A stretch of 64,000 nucleotides of DNA, taken from Bacteroidetes bacterium UBA1935. GTDB lineage: Bacteria > Bacteroidota > Bacteroidia > Chitinophagales > Chitinophagaceae. Shown piece after piece: positions 43,599 through 53,288 of the stretch (the stretch's first letter is position 1; each line of letters begins with the position of its first letter). The DNA lies in NCBI GenBank assembly GCA_002337045.1, contig DDFF01000007.1, positions 124,001 to 188,000 of the forward strand, in the 5' to 3' direction. The notes under the pieces were generated by a model that searched no databases, had not been told where the DNA came from, and saw only the letters and a list, made by a program, of their open reading frames with translations. The translations under genes and the position numbers were made by a program.

Positions 43599-44561
43599 AT
43601 GGAGCTAGTAAAGCAGGTTATAGGACAGGAATTGGACTTATTTGAGAAGAAATTTTCTGATAGTGTAAAAGGCTCAAACCCTTTACTGGATAGGATTATG
43701 CGGTTCATCATACGCCGCAAAGGCAAGCAAATGCGCCCCATGTTCGTATTTCTTTCGGCAAAAATAGCTGGCGGCATAAAAGACAAGACCTACAGGGCCG
43801 CGTCCCTCATAGAATTGCTGCATACTGCCACCCTGGTACACGACGATGTTGTGGATAATGCCATGCTGAGACGTGGATTTTTTTCTATAAATGCCCTCTG
43901 GAAAAACAAAATTGCCGTACTTGTGGGCGACTATTTGCTGGCAAAGGGCCTTTTGCTATCCCTTGATAATGATGATTTTGAGATTTTGAAGATAACATCG
44001 CGTGCAGTGAAGGAAATGAGCGAAGGCGAGCTTTTGCAAATGGAGAAAGCTCGAAAATTGGACATTAAAGAAAATATATACTTTGAAATCATAAGGGCTA
44101 AAACAGCCTCTCTCCTATCCTCTGCCTGCTCCGCAGGTGCATATTCTGCTACAGACGACCTGAAAGTATCTGAACACTTCAGGCTTTTTGGCGAAAAAGT
44201 GGGTATAGCCTTCCAGATAAAAGATGACCTTTTCGATTACGGGCAGGATAATGTAGGCAAACCTACCGGTATAGATATTAAGGAAAAGAAAATGACACTA
44301 CCGCTTATCTATACCCTTAATAATGCTGATGCTGCCACGAAGCGTAAAATCATCTACATCGTCAAAAACCAGAATACCGACCGCAAAAAGGTAGAAGAGG
44401 TTATTGACATCGTCAACAAATCGGGCGGAATAGAGTATGCTGCCAAGAAAATGAATACCTACAAGGAAGAAGCACTTGCCATGTTGAAGGAATATCCGCA
44501 AACACCTGCAAGAGATGCCATGGAATCTTTGGTGAACTATGCCATAGACAGAAAGTACTAG
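43599..44561 (+). CDS. Polyprenyl diphosphate synthase
   Basis: A 320-residue trans-isoprenyl diphosphate synthase that builds the long prenyl side chain of quinones (octaprenyl/heptaprenyl type). The first aspartate-rich motif is D82-D83-V-V-D86 in LVHDDVVDNAMLRRG. The second is in FQIKDDLFDYGQD (about residue 206). Further family blocks are GKQMRPMFVFLSA and the helices between. Chain length is not certain. It stands upstream of uvrA with a 76-base gap in the same direction; co-transcription is possible but without functional logic. Confidence 0.92.
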   Translation: MELVKQVIGQELDLFEKKFSDSVKGSNPLLDRIMRFIIRRKGKQMRPMFVFLSAKIAGGIKDKTYRAASLIELLHTATLVHDDVVDNAMLRRGFFSINALWKNKIAVLVGDYLLAKGLLLSLDNDDFEILKITSRAVKEMSEGELLQMEKARKLDIKENIYFEIIRAKTASLLSSACSAGAYSATDDLKVSEHFRLFGEKVGIAFQIKDDLFDYGQDNVGKPTGIDIKEKKMTLPLIYTLNNADAATKRKIIYIVKNQNTDRKKVEEVIDIVNKSGGIEYAAKKMNTYKEEALAMLKEYPQTPARDAMESLVNYAIDRKY

Positions 44562-44637
44562 CCTATAATTTTTTCTGCGAACTGTTTCAGCCTCGCTTTG
44601 TTTATCTTGCAACTCCTCTACGGCAGGGGGCATTGTT

Positions 44638-47490
44638 ATGGCTAAGAAAGAATCGGTTGTTGCAACCAAAAATTATATAGAAGTTTTAGGTGCACGTGTA
44701 CACAATCTCAAAAACATTGATGTACGCATTCCCAAAAATCAGTTGGTAGTTATTACAGGCATCAGTGGCAGTGGTAAATCATCGCTGGCATTCGATACCA
44801 TTTTTGCCGAAGGGCAAAGAAGGTATATGGAAAGCTTTGCCGCGTATGCCCGCCAGTTTATGGGCGATCTTGACCGGCCTGATGTTGACAAAGTGAGCGG
44901 ACTATCCCCTGTTATCTCTATAGAGCAAAAGACAACTAACAGAAACCCGCGTTCTACAGTAGGTACTGTTACAGAGGTGTACGACTTTATGCGCCTGTTG
45001 TACGCTCGTGTAGCAGAAGCATATTCTTACAACACGGGCAAAAAGATGACAAAATTCAGCGAGGATGAAATAGTTGAACATGTGCAGCAAAACTTTGACG
45101 GCAAAAAGATAGTGCTGCTTGCCCCCATAGTACGTGGCCGTAAAGGACACTATCGTGAATTGTTTGAACAACTGCGCAAGCAAGGCTACCTGAAAGTGCG
45201 TGTAGATGGCGAGATAGTAGAGATGAAAGAGCGCATGCAGCTAGACAGGTATAAGATACACGATATAGAGCTAGTCATTGACCGCCTGATTGTACAACCA
45301 GATGCAATGGCACGCCTGAGCCAGAGCATACAGAAAAGCCTGCAGACAGGTAAAGACCTAATGTTCTTGCTGGATGCAGATAAGAACAGTGTAACGCAAT
45401 ATAGCAAGCAACTGATGTGTGCAGAAACGGGGCTTTCTTACGAAGAACCTTCTCCTAATACCTTTTCATTCAACTCTCCGTATGGTGCATGCCCTAAGTG
45501 TAAAGGGCTTGGCAGTGTGTATCAGGTAAACATGAACGAAGTAATACCTGATAATACTAAGAGCATTAATGACGGAGCAATTACTCCGCTAGGAGGCGAA
45601 AGAGAATCGTGGACTTTCAACCAGGCCACTATCCTTGCTAAGAAGAATAAAATATCACTTACAACGCCTGTAAAAGACATACCAGCCAAACAACTGAATA
45701 TACTGTTATATGGTAACGAAGAGGGCATCATTACTTACGAAAATGATGACAGCGAAGGCTACACACAAAAAGTAGCAGAGAACCAATATGAGGGTATTGT
45801 AAATATGCTGCTACGTTGGTTTAATGAAACAAGCAGCGAAGCCATACGCGACTGGGCAGAAGGATACATGGAGCTGAGCACCTGCCCCGAGTGTAACGGA
45901 GCGAGGCTGAAGAAAGAAAGCCTATGGTTTAAACTGGCAGAAAAGAATATTGCTGAGCTTACGCAGATGTCTTTGCAAGATTTGGGCGAATGGTTTAACA
46001 CAGTAGAAAAGAAACTAAGCAAGAAGCAGAACACGATTGCCAAAGACATACTGAAAGAAATACGCGACAGGCTGCACTTCCTCCTTGATGTAGGACTGCA
46101 CTACCTTACACTGGACCGTGCAACACGCACACTGAGTGGAGGCGAAAGTCAGCGCATACGCCTTGCTACACAGATAGGCTCCCAGCTTACGGGTATTACA
46201 TACATACTGGATGAGCCGAGCATTGGCCTGCACCAACGCGATAACCACAAACTGATAAGCGCGCTGAAAAACCTGCGTGATGGCGGCAACAGCGTATTGG
46301 TAGTAGAGCACGATAAAGACATCATGTTGGCGTCCGACTATCTGATAGACATAGGCCCTGCAGCTGGCAAACATGGCGGACGCATTGTAACACAAGGCAC
46401 ACCTGCCGAAATATTGAAAGGCAATACAACAACTGCGGGCTACCTGAATCATCAACTAAAAATAGAAGTACCCAAAGAGCGCCGCAAAGGCAATGGCAAA
46501 AAGTTTGTGATAAAAGGAGCCAGCGGCAATAACCTGAAGAATGTAAACATAGAGATACCACTTGGCACTTTCGTATGTGTAAGTGGCGTATCGGGCAGTG
46601 GTAAAAGTACACTGATAAATGAAACACTCTACCCTATTATTGCCAAGCATTGCTACCACAACTTTAAGCAAACACCTATGCCATATAAAAAGGCGGATGG
46701 AGTTGAGAACTTTGACAAAGTAATAGAAATAGACCAGAGCCCTATAGGGCGCACACCGCGCAGCAACCCTGCTACGTATTGCGGGTTCTTCAACGAAGTA
46801 CGCCAGTTGTTTGCACAAGTACCCGAAGCAAAAATTCGCGGATACAACGCAGGGCGTTTTTCTTTCAATGTAAAAGGCGGCAGGTGCGAAGAATGTCAGG
46901 GCGGAGGTATGCGTGTGATAGAAATGAACTTTCTGCCGGATGTATATGTGCCTTGCGAAAAATGTAATGGCCGACGCTATAACAGGGAAACACTGGAGAT
47001 ACGCTATAAAGGAAAATCTATAGCAGATATACTGGACATGACGGTGGATGAGGCAGTAGAGTTTTTTGTGAATGTGAACTACCTGCACCGCAAAATAAAA
47101 ACACTGCAAGATGTAGGCCTTGGTTATGTAACACTTGGACAGAGTGCGGTAACACTAAGCGGGGGTGAGGCGCAGCGTGTGAAGCTGGCAACAGAATTAT
47201 CGAAACGCGATACGGGGCAAACAATATATATACTCGACGAGCCAACAACAGGGCTGCACTTCGAAGACATTAAACACCTGTTGGCAGTGTTGAACAGGTT
47301 GGTGGAGAGAGGCAATACCGTATTGGTAATAGAGCACAATCTGGATGTGATAAAAGTAGCAGACTACGTGATAGATATGGGTCCCGAAGGTGGTAGCGGC
47401 GGTGGCCAGTTGGTTGGCGCCGGTACGCCTGAAGCTATTGCAAAAATAAAAGAGAGCCACACGGGCAGATACCTGAAAGAAGAGTTATAA
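44638..47490 (+). CDS. uvrA: Excinuclease ABC subunit A
   Basis: The damage-recognition ATPase of nucleotide excision repair. The 950 residues show two ABC modules: Walker A GISGSGKSSLAFDT (41-) and later GVSGSGKSTLINET, signatures LSGGESQRIRLATQIG and LSGGEAQRVKLATELSK, and Walker B ITYILDEPSIGLHQRD and IYILDEPTTGLHFED. Zinc-module Cys pairs are visible (GACPKCKGLG, STCPECNGARL, GRCEECQGGG, VPCEKCNGRR). A damage-sensor insertion follows the first zinc module. The start matches the conserved N-terminus after MAKKESVVATKNYIEVLGAR. A bidirectional terminator follows at 47497-47525. Confidence 0.98.
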   Translation: MAKKESVVATKNYIEVLGARVHNLKNIDVRIPKNQLVVITGISGSGKSSLAFDTIFAEGQRRYMESFAAYARQFMGDLDRPDVDKVSGLSPVISIEQKTTNRNPRSTVGTVTEVYDFMRLLYARVAEAYSYNTGKKMTKFSEDEIVEHVQQNFDGKKIVLLAPIVRGRKGHYRELFEQLRKQGYLKVRVDGEIVEMKERMQLDRYKIHDIELVIDRLIVQPDAMARLSQSIQKSLQTGKDLMFLLDADKNSVTQYSKQLMCAETGLSYEEPSPNTFSFNSPYGACPKCKGLGSVYQVNMNEVIPDNTKSINDGAITPLGGERESWTFNQATILAKKNKISLTTPVKDIPAKQLNILLYGNEEGIITYENDDSEGYTQKVAENQYEGIVNMLLRWFNETSSEAIRDWAEGYMELSTCPECNGARLKKESLWFKLAEKNIAELTQMSLQDLGEWFNTVEKKLSKKQNTIAKDILKEIRDRLHFLLDVGLHYLTLDRATRTLSGGESQRIRLATQIGSQLTGITYILDEPSIGLHQRDNHKLISALKNLRDGGNSVLVVEHDKDIMLASDYLIDIGPAAGKHGGRIVTQGTPAEILKGNTTTAGYLNHQLKIEVPKERRKGNGKKFVIKGASGNNLKNVNIEIPLGTFVCVSGVSGSGKSTLINETLYPIIAKHCYHNFKQTPMPYKKADGVENFDKVIEIDQSPIGRTPRSNPATYCGFFNEVRQLFAQVPEAKIRGYNAGRFSFNVKGGRCEECQGGGMRVIEMNFLPDVYVPCEKCNGRRYNRETLEIRYKGKSIADILDMTVDEAVEFFVNVNYLHRKIKTLQDVGLGYVTLGQSAVTLSGGEAQRVKLATELSKRDTGQTIYILDEPTTGLHFEDIKHLLAVLNRLVERGNTVLVIEHNLDVIKVADYVIDMGPEGGSGGGQLVGAGTPEAIAKIKESHTGRYLKEEL

Positions 47491-47496
47491 AACAAT

Positions 47497-47525
47497 AAAG
47501 GGCTGATAAAATTCATCAGCCCTTT
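47497..47525. terminator. Bidirectional terminator between uvrA and the metalloprotease gene
   Basis: AAAGGGCTGAT (47497-47507) and ATCAGCCCTTT (47515-47525) form an 11-bp stem with a seven-base loop in a convergent spacer. Confidence 0.8.
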
Positions 47526-47545
47526 TCTTATCTGTAAGTAGTGTT

Positions 47546-49771
47546 TTATTGAACGACAAATTTCTTATTCAGCACTTCGTTGTTTTCTGTATTGATTAAT
47601 TGCAATGAATAAACACCTGCAGCCCACTGTGCAGTATATACTACAGCTTTGTTTTGTATTTCTGTTGTATATACATGTTGCCCCATCGCGTTGGTGATGA
47701 TTGCCATGTACTTCGCACTGCCTTTCAGCTCTATATTCAACACTTCTCTTGCAGGCACAGGGTATACTTTAGCATTATCGTCTTCTACATTATTTACAGA
47801 AGATGAAGCCCATGGGAATATGCGGAAACCTTCGTCGCTCATATCAAAGAATACATTACCAACACCTTTTACTTTTATTCTGCATCCACCTGCATAAATA
47901 CCTGCAGGTATGTTTACAGTTTCAGAACCATCGTTTGCTGTATTTGATGCCAGTGTATACGGGAATGTTATACCATCATCTACCGATAGGTAGATATCTA
48001 CATTACTGCAGCTAACAGGTACTGCTGTAGTATTCGCAACATCCCATGTTATGGTAGAAGATGTGCCTGATTGCAGATAGTCTGCATATAGATTGGGATA
48101 AATAATCCTAAACGGACCTGAAGTATTTGTAACATTCAATTTTATCAAATCATCGTGGAGATTGAATGTTCCGTAACCATTGTAAATATCTCTTACCGTC
48201 AGCCTGAAATTCAGTACTCTAGATACCTGTGGCAGTTTTTCGCCCAAATAACTGGTAACATTCCTGCGCAGGCTATCTAATCTGGTGAATATGCGCGTTC
48301 TTGAAAAATCGGGATTTACGGACCTGAAAATAGGTCCCGTAACTGTTGTATTCGAGAAAGAAGAACCAAAACTTCCCAAATCCCACTCTTCCCAGCAATA
48401 TGTCAGTGTATCGTGGTCCGAGTCTGTTGCTGCAGGTGCAGTTAGCTCAAAAGGAGTCAGGTATGGTATTTCGTAAGTTTGCTGATATCCAGAAACAATA
48501 GGCGGCGTATTGCCTGAAGCAGCAGATGATGCGCAAATAGCACCATTTACCATAAGGAAATCAGTAATCTGGTCGAGGCTTTTTGCATGGAAATATGCAT
48601 CGCTATGCCCTTGTATATTGTTACCTGCACAAATACCTGCATAAGCCATAATTGTGGTACCCCCGGCAGGCTCATATGCAGCAGTTGAAACACCGTTGGC
48701 CGTACAAGAACCTGTATTTGCGTTAAATGTATGCACAGCACCAAACTGATGTCCCATTTCGTGTGCTACAAAGTCATAATCGAACGCAGCACCTAAAGGA
48801 TTTGGTTGCCCTGTTACACCCTGCGCTTTTTGAAAAGGATCGCATACAGAACCGAGCTGAGCTATACCACCACCACCAGTGCTGAATACATGGCCAATAT
48901 CATAGTTAGTTGTACCTATAACATTATCAATGTTCGTCTGATTTTGCCCCATCATTGTATTGCCGCTACTGTTTGAATAAGGATCTGCACTACCATCAAG
49001 GTATATTACATCATCGTTGTTGGCAACCAGCTCCATGTGTACACCTATCTCCCTTTCATACAAACCGTTTACACGATTTACAGACGTTACAATTGCACTG
49101 AGAGACAGCGCTTTGCTTGGAGCAGAAGAACCTGCTGCCGCAGCTGAATACTCACCTGTACATGCAACAACCAATCGATATGTTTTTCTGGATGCACCAC
49201 TCATTTTGAACTGAACCGGGCGCACATTACCCGAACCCACATTCAACTCCTTGTTCTTGTGTATTTCTCTTACAGTAGTATCGTCATTAGAACAAAACTG
49301 GAAATCTCCGCTGCGCTTCAAATTCCGCTGATAATAACACACGTAATAACCCTCGGCGCTGTTATAGCCATATGGGTCTATGATGTATGTATTTTCCCCA
49401 TCGAAAACAATAGCGTGAAATCCTGTGTATGTAAAGTCAAACTTAGCGGTAACCCCCTTATTATCTTTAGCGATGCCGGTATAGGTTTTTATCTCCGGAA
49501 ATTTTGCAGCTAATGTTGGATGCAAGCAAGAAGAAGCTGACACTACAAAACTCCTAATTTTACCATCGGGCGATGGCAATAGTATTGTACCTCCCTCAGT
49601 ACCCAATGCATATTTAAGCTGCGCTTCCTGCAACTTTAACAATGTATAAGACCCCGGGAAAACAACTTGTATTACAGAAGGCGGTACTGCTGTAATATTC
49701 GTCCACATATCTGTATAGGCAGACGCATTCAGTGATAAGGCAAGGCATAGTGCCAATGTAATTCTTCTCAT
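47546..49771 (-). CDS. Reprolysin-like (M12B-type) secreted metalloprotease with T9SS tail
   Basis: A 741-residue exported protease. Signal peptide (1-18), a pro-region with ALGTEGGTILLPSPDGKIRSFVV and a Cys-containing SASSCLHPTLAAKFPEIKTY segment. The catalytic domain carries HEMGHQFGAVH with zinc ligands His337, His341 and His347 and catalytic Glu338, followed by a Met-turn candidate (TTIMAYAGIC). An Ig-like/fibronectin-like part (TPPIVSGYQQTYEIPYLTPF and later) precedes a type A T9SS sorting domain (VYPVPAREVLNIELKG to NKKFVVQ). It belongs to the reprolysin-like group common in Bacteroidota; substrates are unknown. It is convergent with uvrA. Confidence 0.93.
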   Translation of the reverse strand: MRRITLALCLALSLNASAYTDMWTNITAVPPSVIQVVFPGSYTLLKLQEAQLKYALGTEGGTILLPSPDGKIRSFVVSASSCLHPTLAAKFPEIKTYTGIAKDNKGVTAKFDFTYTGFHAIVFDGENTYIIDPYGYNSAEGYYVCYYQRNLKRSGDFQFCSNDDTTVREIHKNKELNVGSGNVRPVQFKMSGASRKTYRLVVACTGEYSAAAAGSSAPSKALSLSAIVTSVNRVNGLYEREIGVHMELVANNDDVIYLDGSADPYSNSSGNTMMGQNQTNIDNVIGTTNYDIGHVFSTGGGGIAQLGSVCDPFQKAQGVTGQPNPLGAAFDYDFVAHEMGHQFGAVHTFNANTGSCTANGVSTAAYEPAGGTTIMAYAGICAGNNIQGHSDAYFHAKSLDQITDFLMVNGAICASSAASGNTPPIVSGYQQTYEIPYLTPFELTAPAATDSDHDTLTYCWEEWDLGSFGSSFSNTTVTGPIFRSVNPDFSRTRIFTRLDSLRRNVTSYLGEKLPQVSRVLNFRLTVRDIYNGYGTFNLHDDLIKLNVTNTSGPFRIIYPNLYADYLQSGTSSTITWDVANTTAVPVSCSNVDIYLSVDDGITFPYTLASNTANDGSETVNIPAGIYAGGCRIKVKGVGNVFFDMSDEGFRIFPWASSSVNNVEDDNAKVYPVPAREVLNIELKGSAKYMAIITNAMGQHVYTTEIQNKAVVYTAQWAAGVYSLQLINTENNEVLNKKFVVQ

Positions 49772-49863
49772 ACTTAGCGTATTTGAGTTGGGTTTCAGAT
49801 AACTAAGTTAGCAAAACCCATGCAGGAAAATGTAACCTGTGTGTCTTTTTTATGACAATGACG

Positions 49864-52014
49864 CTAATCTGAAATTTTGCGAATACCCAGCCTGAGCGAG
49901 TTTATTATGAGCACCACATCGCTCAGTGCCATAATACCGGCACCATAAGTTGGCTTCAGCATACCCATTGCTGCTACAGGAATGGCTATAATATTATACA
50001 AAAATGCCCAGAACAGATTTTGTTTGATGGTCTGGTCTGTATAAATACCAAGACGAATGGCTTTTGGCAAAGTAGCCAGTTGATTGTTTGATAATATTAC
50101 ATTGGCAGACTGGATGGCTATTTGTGTAGATTCGCTGAGCGATATACCTACTGTAGCTTTTGCAAGAGCAGGCGCATCATTAATACCATCGCCCACCATG
50201 GCAGTTGGGGCTTTTGCGAGCAACTCATCCAGTTTGACATTCTTCATTTCAGGACTATGCTCTGCATAAACCTCATCTATACCCAAGTGACTTGCCAAGC
50301 GTTCACATTTCTCTTTCTTATCGCCACTGAGCAATATGGTTTTGTAGCCCATTTTTTTCAGTTGGTTGATAGTAGCAACTGCATCCGTTCTTAAAGCATC
50401 GGTAATACGCAGTGCGCCTATATACTCACTGTTTTTATAGAGATACAAATCATACCCTGCTTTTGCTACATCTTTATTCAACCATTTTTCAGAGCCAAGT
50501 TGCCAAAGGTTGCCTTGTTCATCTCTAGCCTCCATACCCTTGCCTTTTACTTCTTTCACATCTGCAAAAGCGGTTTGTTTTTCATTTTTCCATTGGTTGC
50601 TTACAGACTTTGCAATAGGGTGTGAAGAATGATTTTCAATGGATGCAACAACAGATTTAAAATCAGCTTCATTAATGATGTTATTATCAAACACAAACTC
50701 ATCTACCTGTAGCTTGCCTGTAGTAAGCGTACCTGTTTTATCAAAAACTATCTGCCTGATAGTCTTTAACCTTTCCAATGTATCGCCACCTTTTATAAGC
50801 ATACCATTTCTGGCTGCCCTACCCAAACCTACTGCTACCGCGGCAGGTGTTGCCAGCCCCATAGCACATGGGCACGATATTACCATTACAGCTATAGCAC
50901 GCATCATAGCTTCTGCAAAACTGTGATGCAGAAAGAAGTAATTGACAATAATTGTAAGCAATGCTATGCCTGCAACTGTTGGCACAAATATGGCACTGAT
51001 TTTATCTGCCAGTTTTTGCAATGGTGGCTTAGTGCCCTGCGCCTCGCGCACCATACGTATGATGTTGGACAGCACAGAACTATTGCCAACTGTAGTAGCG
51101 CGCACTTTAATATTGCCATCTACCACGAGTGTACCACCAACCACTGCATCTCCTATTATCTTATGCACGGGTACACTTTCGCCCGTTATCATGTGTTCGT
51201 CTATTTGCCCCTCACCATATATTATTTCCCCGTCTACAGGCACACTGTCTCCGTGGTTCACCATTACTACATCACCTGCACGTACATACTTGCTTTCTAC
51301 ATCCAGTATGGTTTCTTTGCCCACACTATCTGTCATGATGATGCGTGCATGCTGCGGTTGCAGTTTTACCAATGCATCTATTGCTACCGTGGTAGATTTT
51401 ACGGTTTGATGCTCCAGCCAATTACCAAGCATTACCAAAGTGATAATAGATGCAGCTGTTTCAAAAAACAGATAATCGTGCGCATGGTCTGTATATACCA
51501 CAAGGCCAATAATGGAATAGATATAAGCGGCAGATGCACCCAATACTATCAACACATCCATATTGGGTAGGCGGTGCTGCAAAGAACGCAGCGCGCTTTT
51601 ACCAAACACCCACATACCTATTGCGTATACAGGTGTAGATAATGCCAACTGTACATAAGGGTTGTGCAACCAATGCCAGGAGATAAACATATGCAGCAAC
51701 AAAGGAATGGTGAATGCTGCACAGATTAATAAATACCTTGTTGAATAATCGTGATGCGCATGCTCGTCAGCAACAGCTCCATCCTGCCCCTCCCTTACCA
51801 CATGATAGCCCATGCTATCTATAGTATCGTATATCACATCCACATCCTGCGCCTCGGGCAGCGAAAAGCTAACATCGCCCGATGCGGCATTGGCAGAAAT
51901 ATTGGTAGCACCTTTTTTCTCCAACAGTTTCGATATCGTCAATGCGCAATTGCCACAGGTCATCCCCTCTACTACTGTTGCATGTGTTTTCTGCATGATG
52001 TTTTGTACCGGCAT
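49864..52014 (-). CDS. copA: Copper-translocating P-type ATPase
   Basis: Exports Cu+ from the cytoplasm. The 716 residues include one N-terminal HMA domain with the metal site C20-G-N-C23 (VEGMTCGNCALT), a His-rich linker (DEHAHHD), eight membrane helices, the actuator TGES motif (MITGESVPVHK, 278-), the transport CPC at Cys382-Pro383-Cys384 (VISCPCAMGLA), the phosphorylation site D426-KTGT, and the hinge MVGDGINDAPALA. This pattern is that of P1B-1 ATPases. The start at 52014 is in a 22-base spacer with tsaE on the other strand. No CopZ chaperone or CueR regulator is seen next to it. Confidence 0.95.
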   Translation of the reverse strand: MPVQNIMQKTHATVVEGMTCGNCALTISKLLEKKGATNISANAASGDVSFSLPEAQDVDVIYDTIDSMGYHVVREGQDGAVADEHAHHDYSTRYLLICAAFTIPLLLHMFISWHWLHNPYVQLALSTPVYAIGMWVFGKSALRSLQHRLPNMDVLIVLGASAAYIYSIIGLVVYTDHAHDYLFFETAASIITLVMLGNWLEHQTVKSTTVAIDALVKLQPQHARIIMTDSVGKETILDVESKYVRAGDVVMVNHGDSVPVDGEIIYGEGQIDEHMITGESVPVHKIIGDAVVGGTLVVDGNIKVRATTVGNSSVLSNIIRMVREAQGTKPPLQKLADKISAIFVPTVAGIALLTIIVNYFFLHHSFAEAMMRAIAVMVISCPCAMGLATPAAVAVGLGRAARNGMLIKGGDTLERLKTIRQIVFDKTGTLTTGKLQVDEFVFDNNIINEADFKSVVASIENHSSHPIAKSVSNQWKNEKQTAFADVKEVKGKGMEARDEQGNLWQLGSEKWLNKDVAKAGYDLYLYKNSEYIGALRITDALRTDAVATINQLKKMGYKTILLSGDKKEKCERLASHLGIDEVYAEHSPEMKNVKLDELLAKAPTAMVGDGINDAPALAKATVGISLSESTQIAIQSANVILSNNQLATLPKAIRLGIYTDQTIKQNLFWAFLYNIIAIPVAAMGMLKPTYGAGIMALSDVVLIINSLRLGIRKISD

Positions 52015-52036
52015 TTGATAGTATCTTCGCGCTACT

Positions 52037-52483
52037 ATGGCACCGGCTCCGTTATTACAAATTTCCTATTCTTTGGCCACAATAGAAAATGCTGTAAATC
52101 AGTTGTGGCAATCTGCACATCAATACAACGTATGGGCCTTCAGCGGCGAGATGGGTGCAGGCAAAACCACCTTTGTACACACCCTTTGCAATACGCTTGG
52201 GGTACAGGACGCTGTAAGCAGCCCCACATTTGCACTGATAAATGAATACCATTTTCTGAAAGACGGCACAGACCGCACCATATATCATATGGACTGGTAC
52301 CGCCTGCGCGATACGGAAGAAGCCATCAATGCAGGGATGGAAGACTGCGTGATGCAGAAAAATAACTATTCCTTCATAGAGTGGCCGGAAAAAGCACCTG
52401 AATTACTGCCACATCCGCACCTGTGGATTACCATTGAATCTACAGGGCCTGACACACGCAACATGACTGTTTGGGTGAAATAA
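52037..52483 (+). CDS. tsaE: tRNA threonylcarbamoyladenosine biosynthesis ATPase TsaE
   Basis: The small P-loop ATPase that works with TsaB and TsaD to form t6A37 on ANN-decoding tRNAs. The 148 residues contain the Walker A loop GEMGAGKTTFVH (37-48), VSSPTFALINEY, the MDWYRL motif and IEWPEKAPELLP, all TsaE signatures. A TATCTTCG element seven bases before the ATG (52022-52029) resembles TAnnTTTG with one change. The divergent copA start is only 22 bases away, so the two promoters overlap the neighbouring coding start. Confidence 0.96.
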   Translation: MAPAPLLQISYSLATIENAVNQLWQSAHQYNVWAFSGEMGAGKTTFVHTLCNTLGVQDAVSSPTFALINEYHFLKDGTDRTIYHMDWYRLRDTEEAINAGMEDCVMQKNNYSFIEWPEKAPELLPHPHLWITIESTGPDTRNMTVWVK

Positions 52484-52565
52484 AACATACGCAATAGCAT
52501 ATTTTTTATATCTGCTTTATGACGACAATCAATCGCCCTTCTGCAATAGTTTTATATCTTACAGT

Positions 52566-53273
52566 ATGCATTTGATTGATGCTATCATAAAAGGATTTTT
52601 GCTTGGACTGTTTATGGCTATCTCGGTAGGCCCTACGCTGTTTGCCGTATTGCGCTATAGCCTGAACCACAGCTACAAAGCCGGCATTGCGTTTATTGCC
52701 GGGGTGTCGCTGAGTGATATACTGTATGTAACCATTGCCAATGTAGCGGCAGAATGGCTGGAACTACTGAATGAATATGAAAAATACATTGCATATGGCG
52801 GTGCCATTGTACTTATTATTGTCGGGCTGGCAGGGGTCATCAGAAAGTATAAACCGGTGAGACCCAGCGCAAAAACCATTACCATCAGCGGAGGACACTA
52901 TTTCCGCATATTCAGCAGTGGTTTTCTGATAAACACATTTAATCCGGGTGTTATTATTATATGGCTAGGCGCTGTTACTGCTACAGCTAATACCACGTCT
53001 TTATACAGATTTGTACTGTTTGGTACTTGTCTGGGGCTGATACTTTCCATAGACATATTAAAAGTATTTTTGGCAGATGCTATCCGCCGCAAGCTTACAC
53101 TGCGCAGAATCATGTATTTGCAGAAAATATCTGCCATTTGCATATTGTCTATAGGTATTGCTTTATTCATCAGTACTGCATTGAATATCCATTTTAAGCA
53201 GCCTGAAATCAAACAAAGGACATCGTATCAGCAAATTCAATCCGTATATAATACAAACTTTGCCAAAGCTTAG
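52566..53273 (+). CDS. LysE/RhtB family amino acid exporter
   Basis: A 235-residue inner-membrane exporter with about six hydrophobic segments (roughly 8-30, 37-60, 72-88, 115-138, 147-165 and 190-208). The LysE signature is visible: ISVGPTLFAVLRYSLNHSYKAG near the N-terminus and FLINTFNPGVIIIWLGAVTA in the middle. Family members export amino acids or derivatives by proton exchange; the substrate here is unknown. It ends 15 bases before the purF gene, but purF has its own promoter-like element, so co-transcription is possible but not required. Confidence 0.88.
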   Translation: MHLIDAIIKGFLLGLFMAISVGPTLFAVLRYSLNHSYKAGIAFIAGVSLSDILYVTIANVAAEWLELLNEYEKYIAYGGAIVLIIVGLAGVIRKYKPVRPSAKTITISGGHYFRIFSSGFLINTFNPGVIIIWLGAVTATANTTSLYRFVLFGTCLGLILSIDILKVFLADAIRRKLTLRRIMYLQKISAICILSIGIALFISTALNIHFKQPEIKQRTSYQQIQSVYNTNFAKA

Positions 53274-53281
53274 TATCTTTG
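53274..53281 (+). promoter_or_regulatory. Candidate -7 promoter element of purF
   Basis: TATCTTTG matches TAnnTTTG and ends seven bases before the purF ATG at 53289, straddling the end of the exporter gene. Confidence 0.4.
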
Positions 53282-53288
53282 CCGCCTC

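Noticed and set aside
53259..53262. TTTG as -33 partner of the purF -7 element
   Set aside because: Only 11 bases separate it from the -7 element, too short for the usual spacing of about 19-21.
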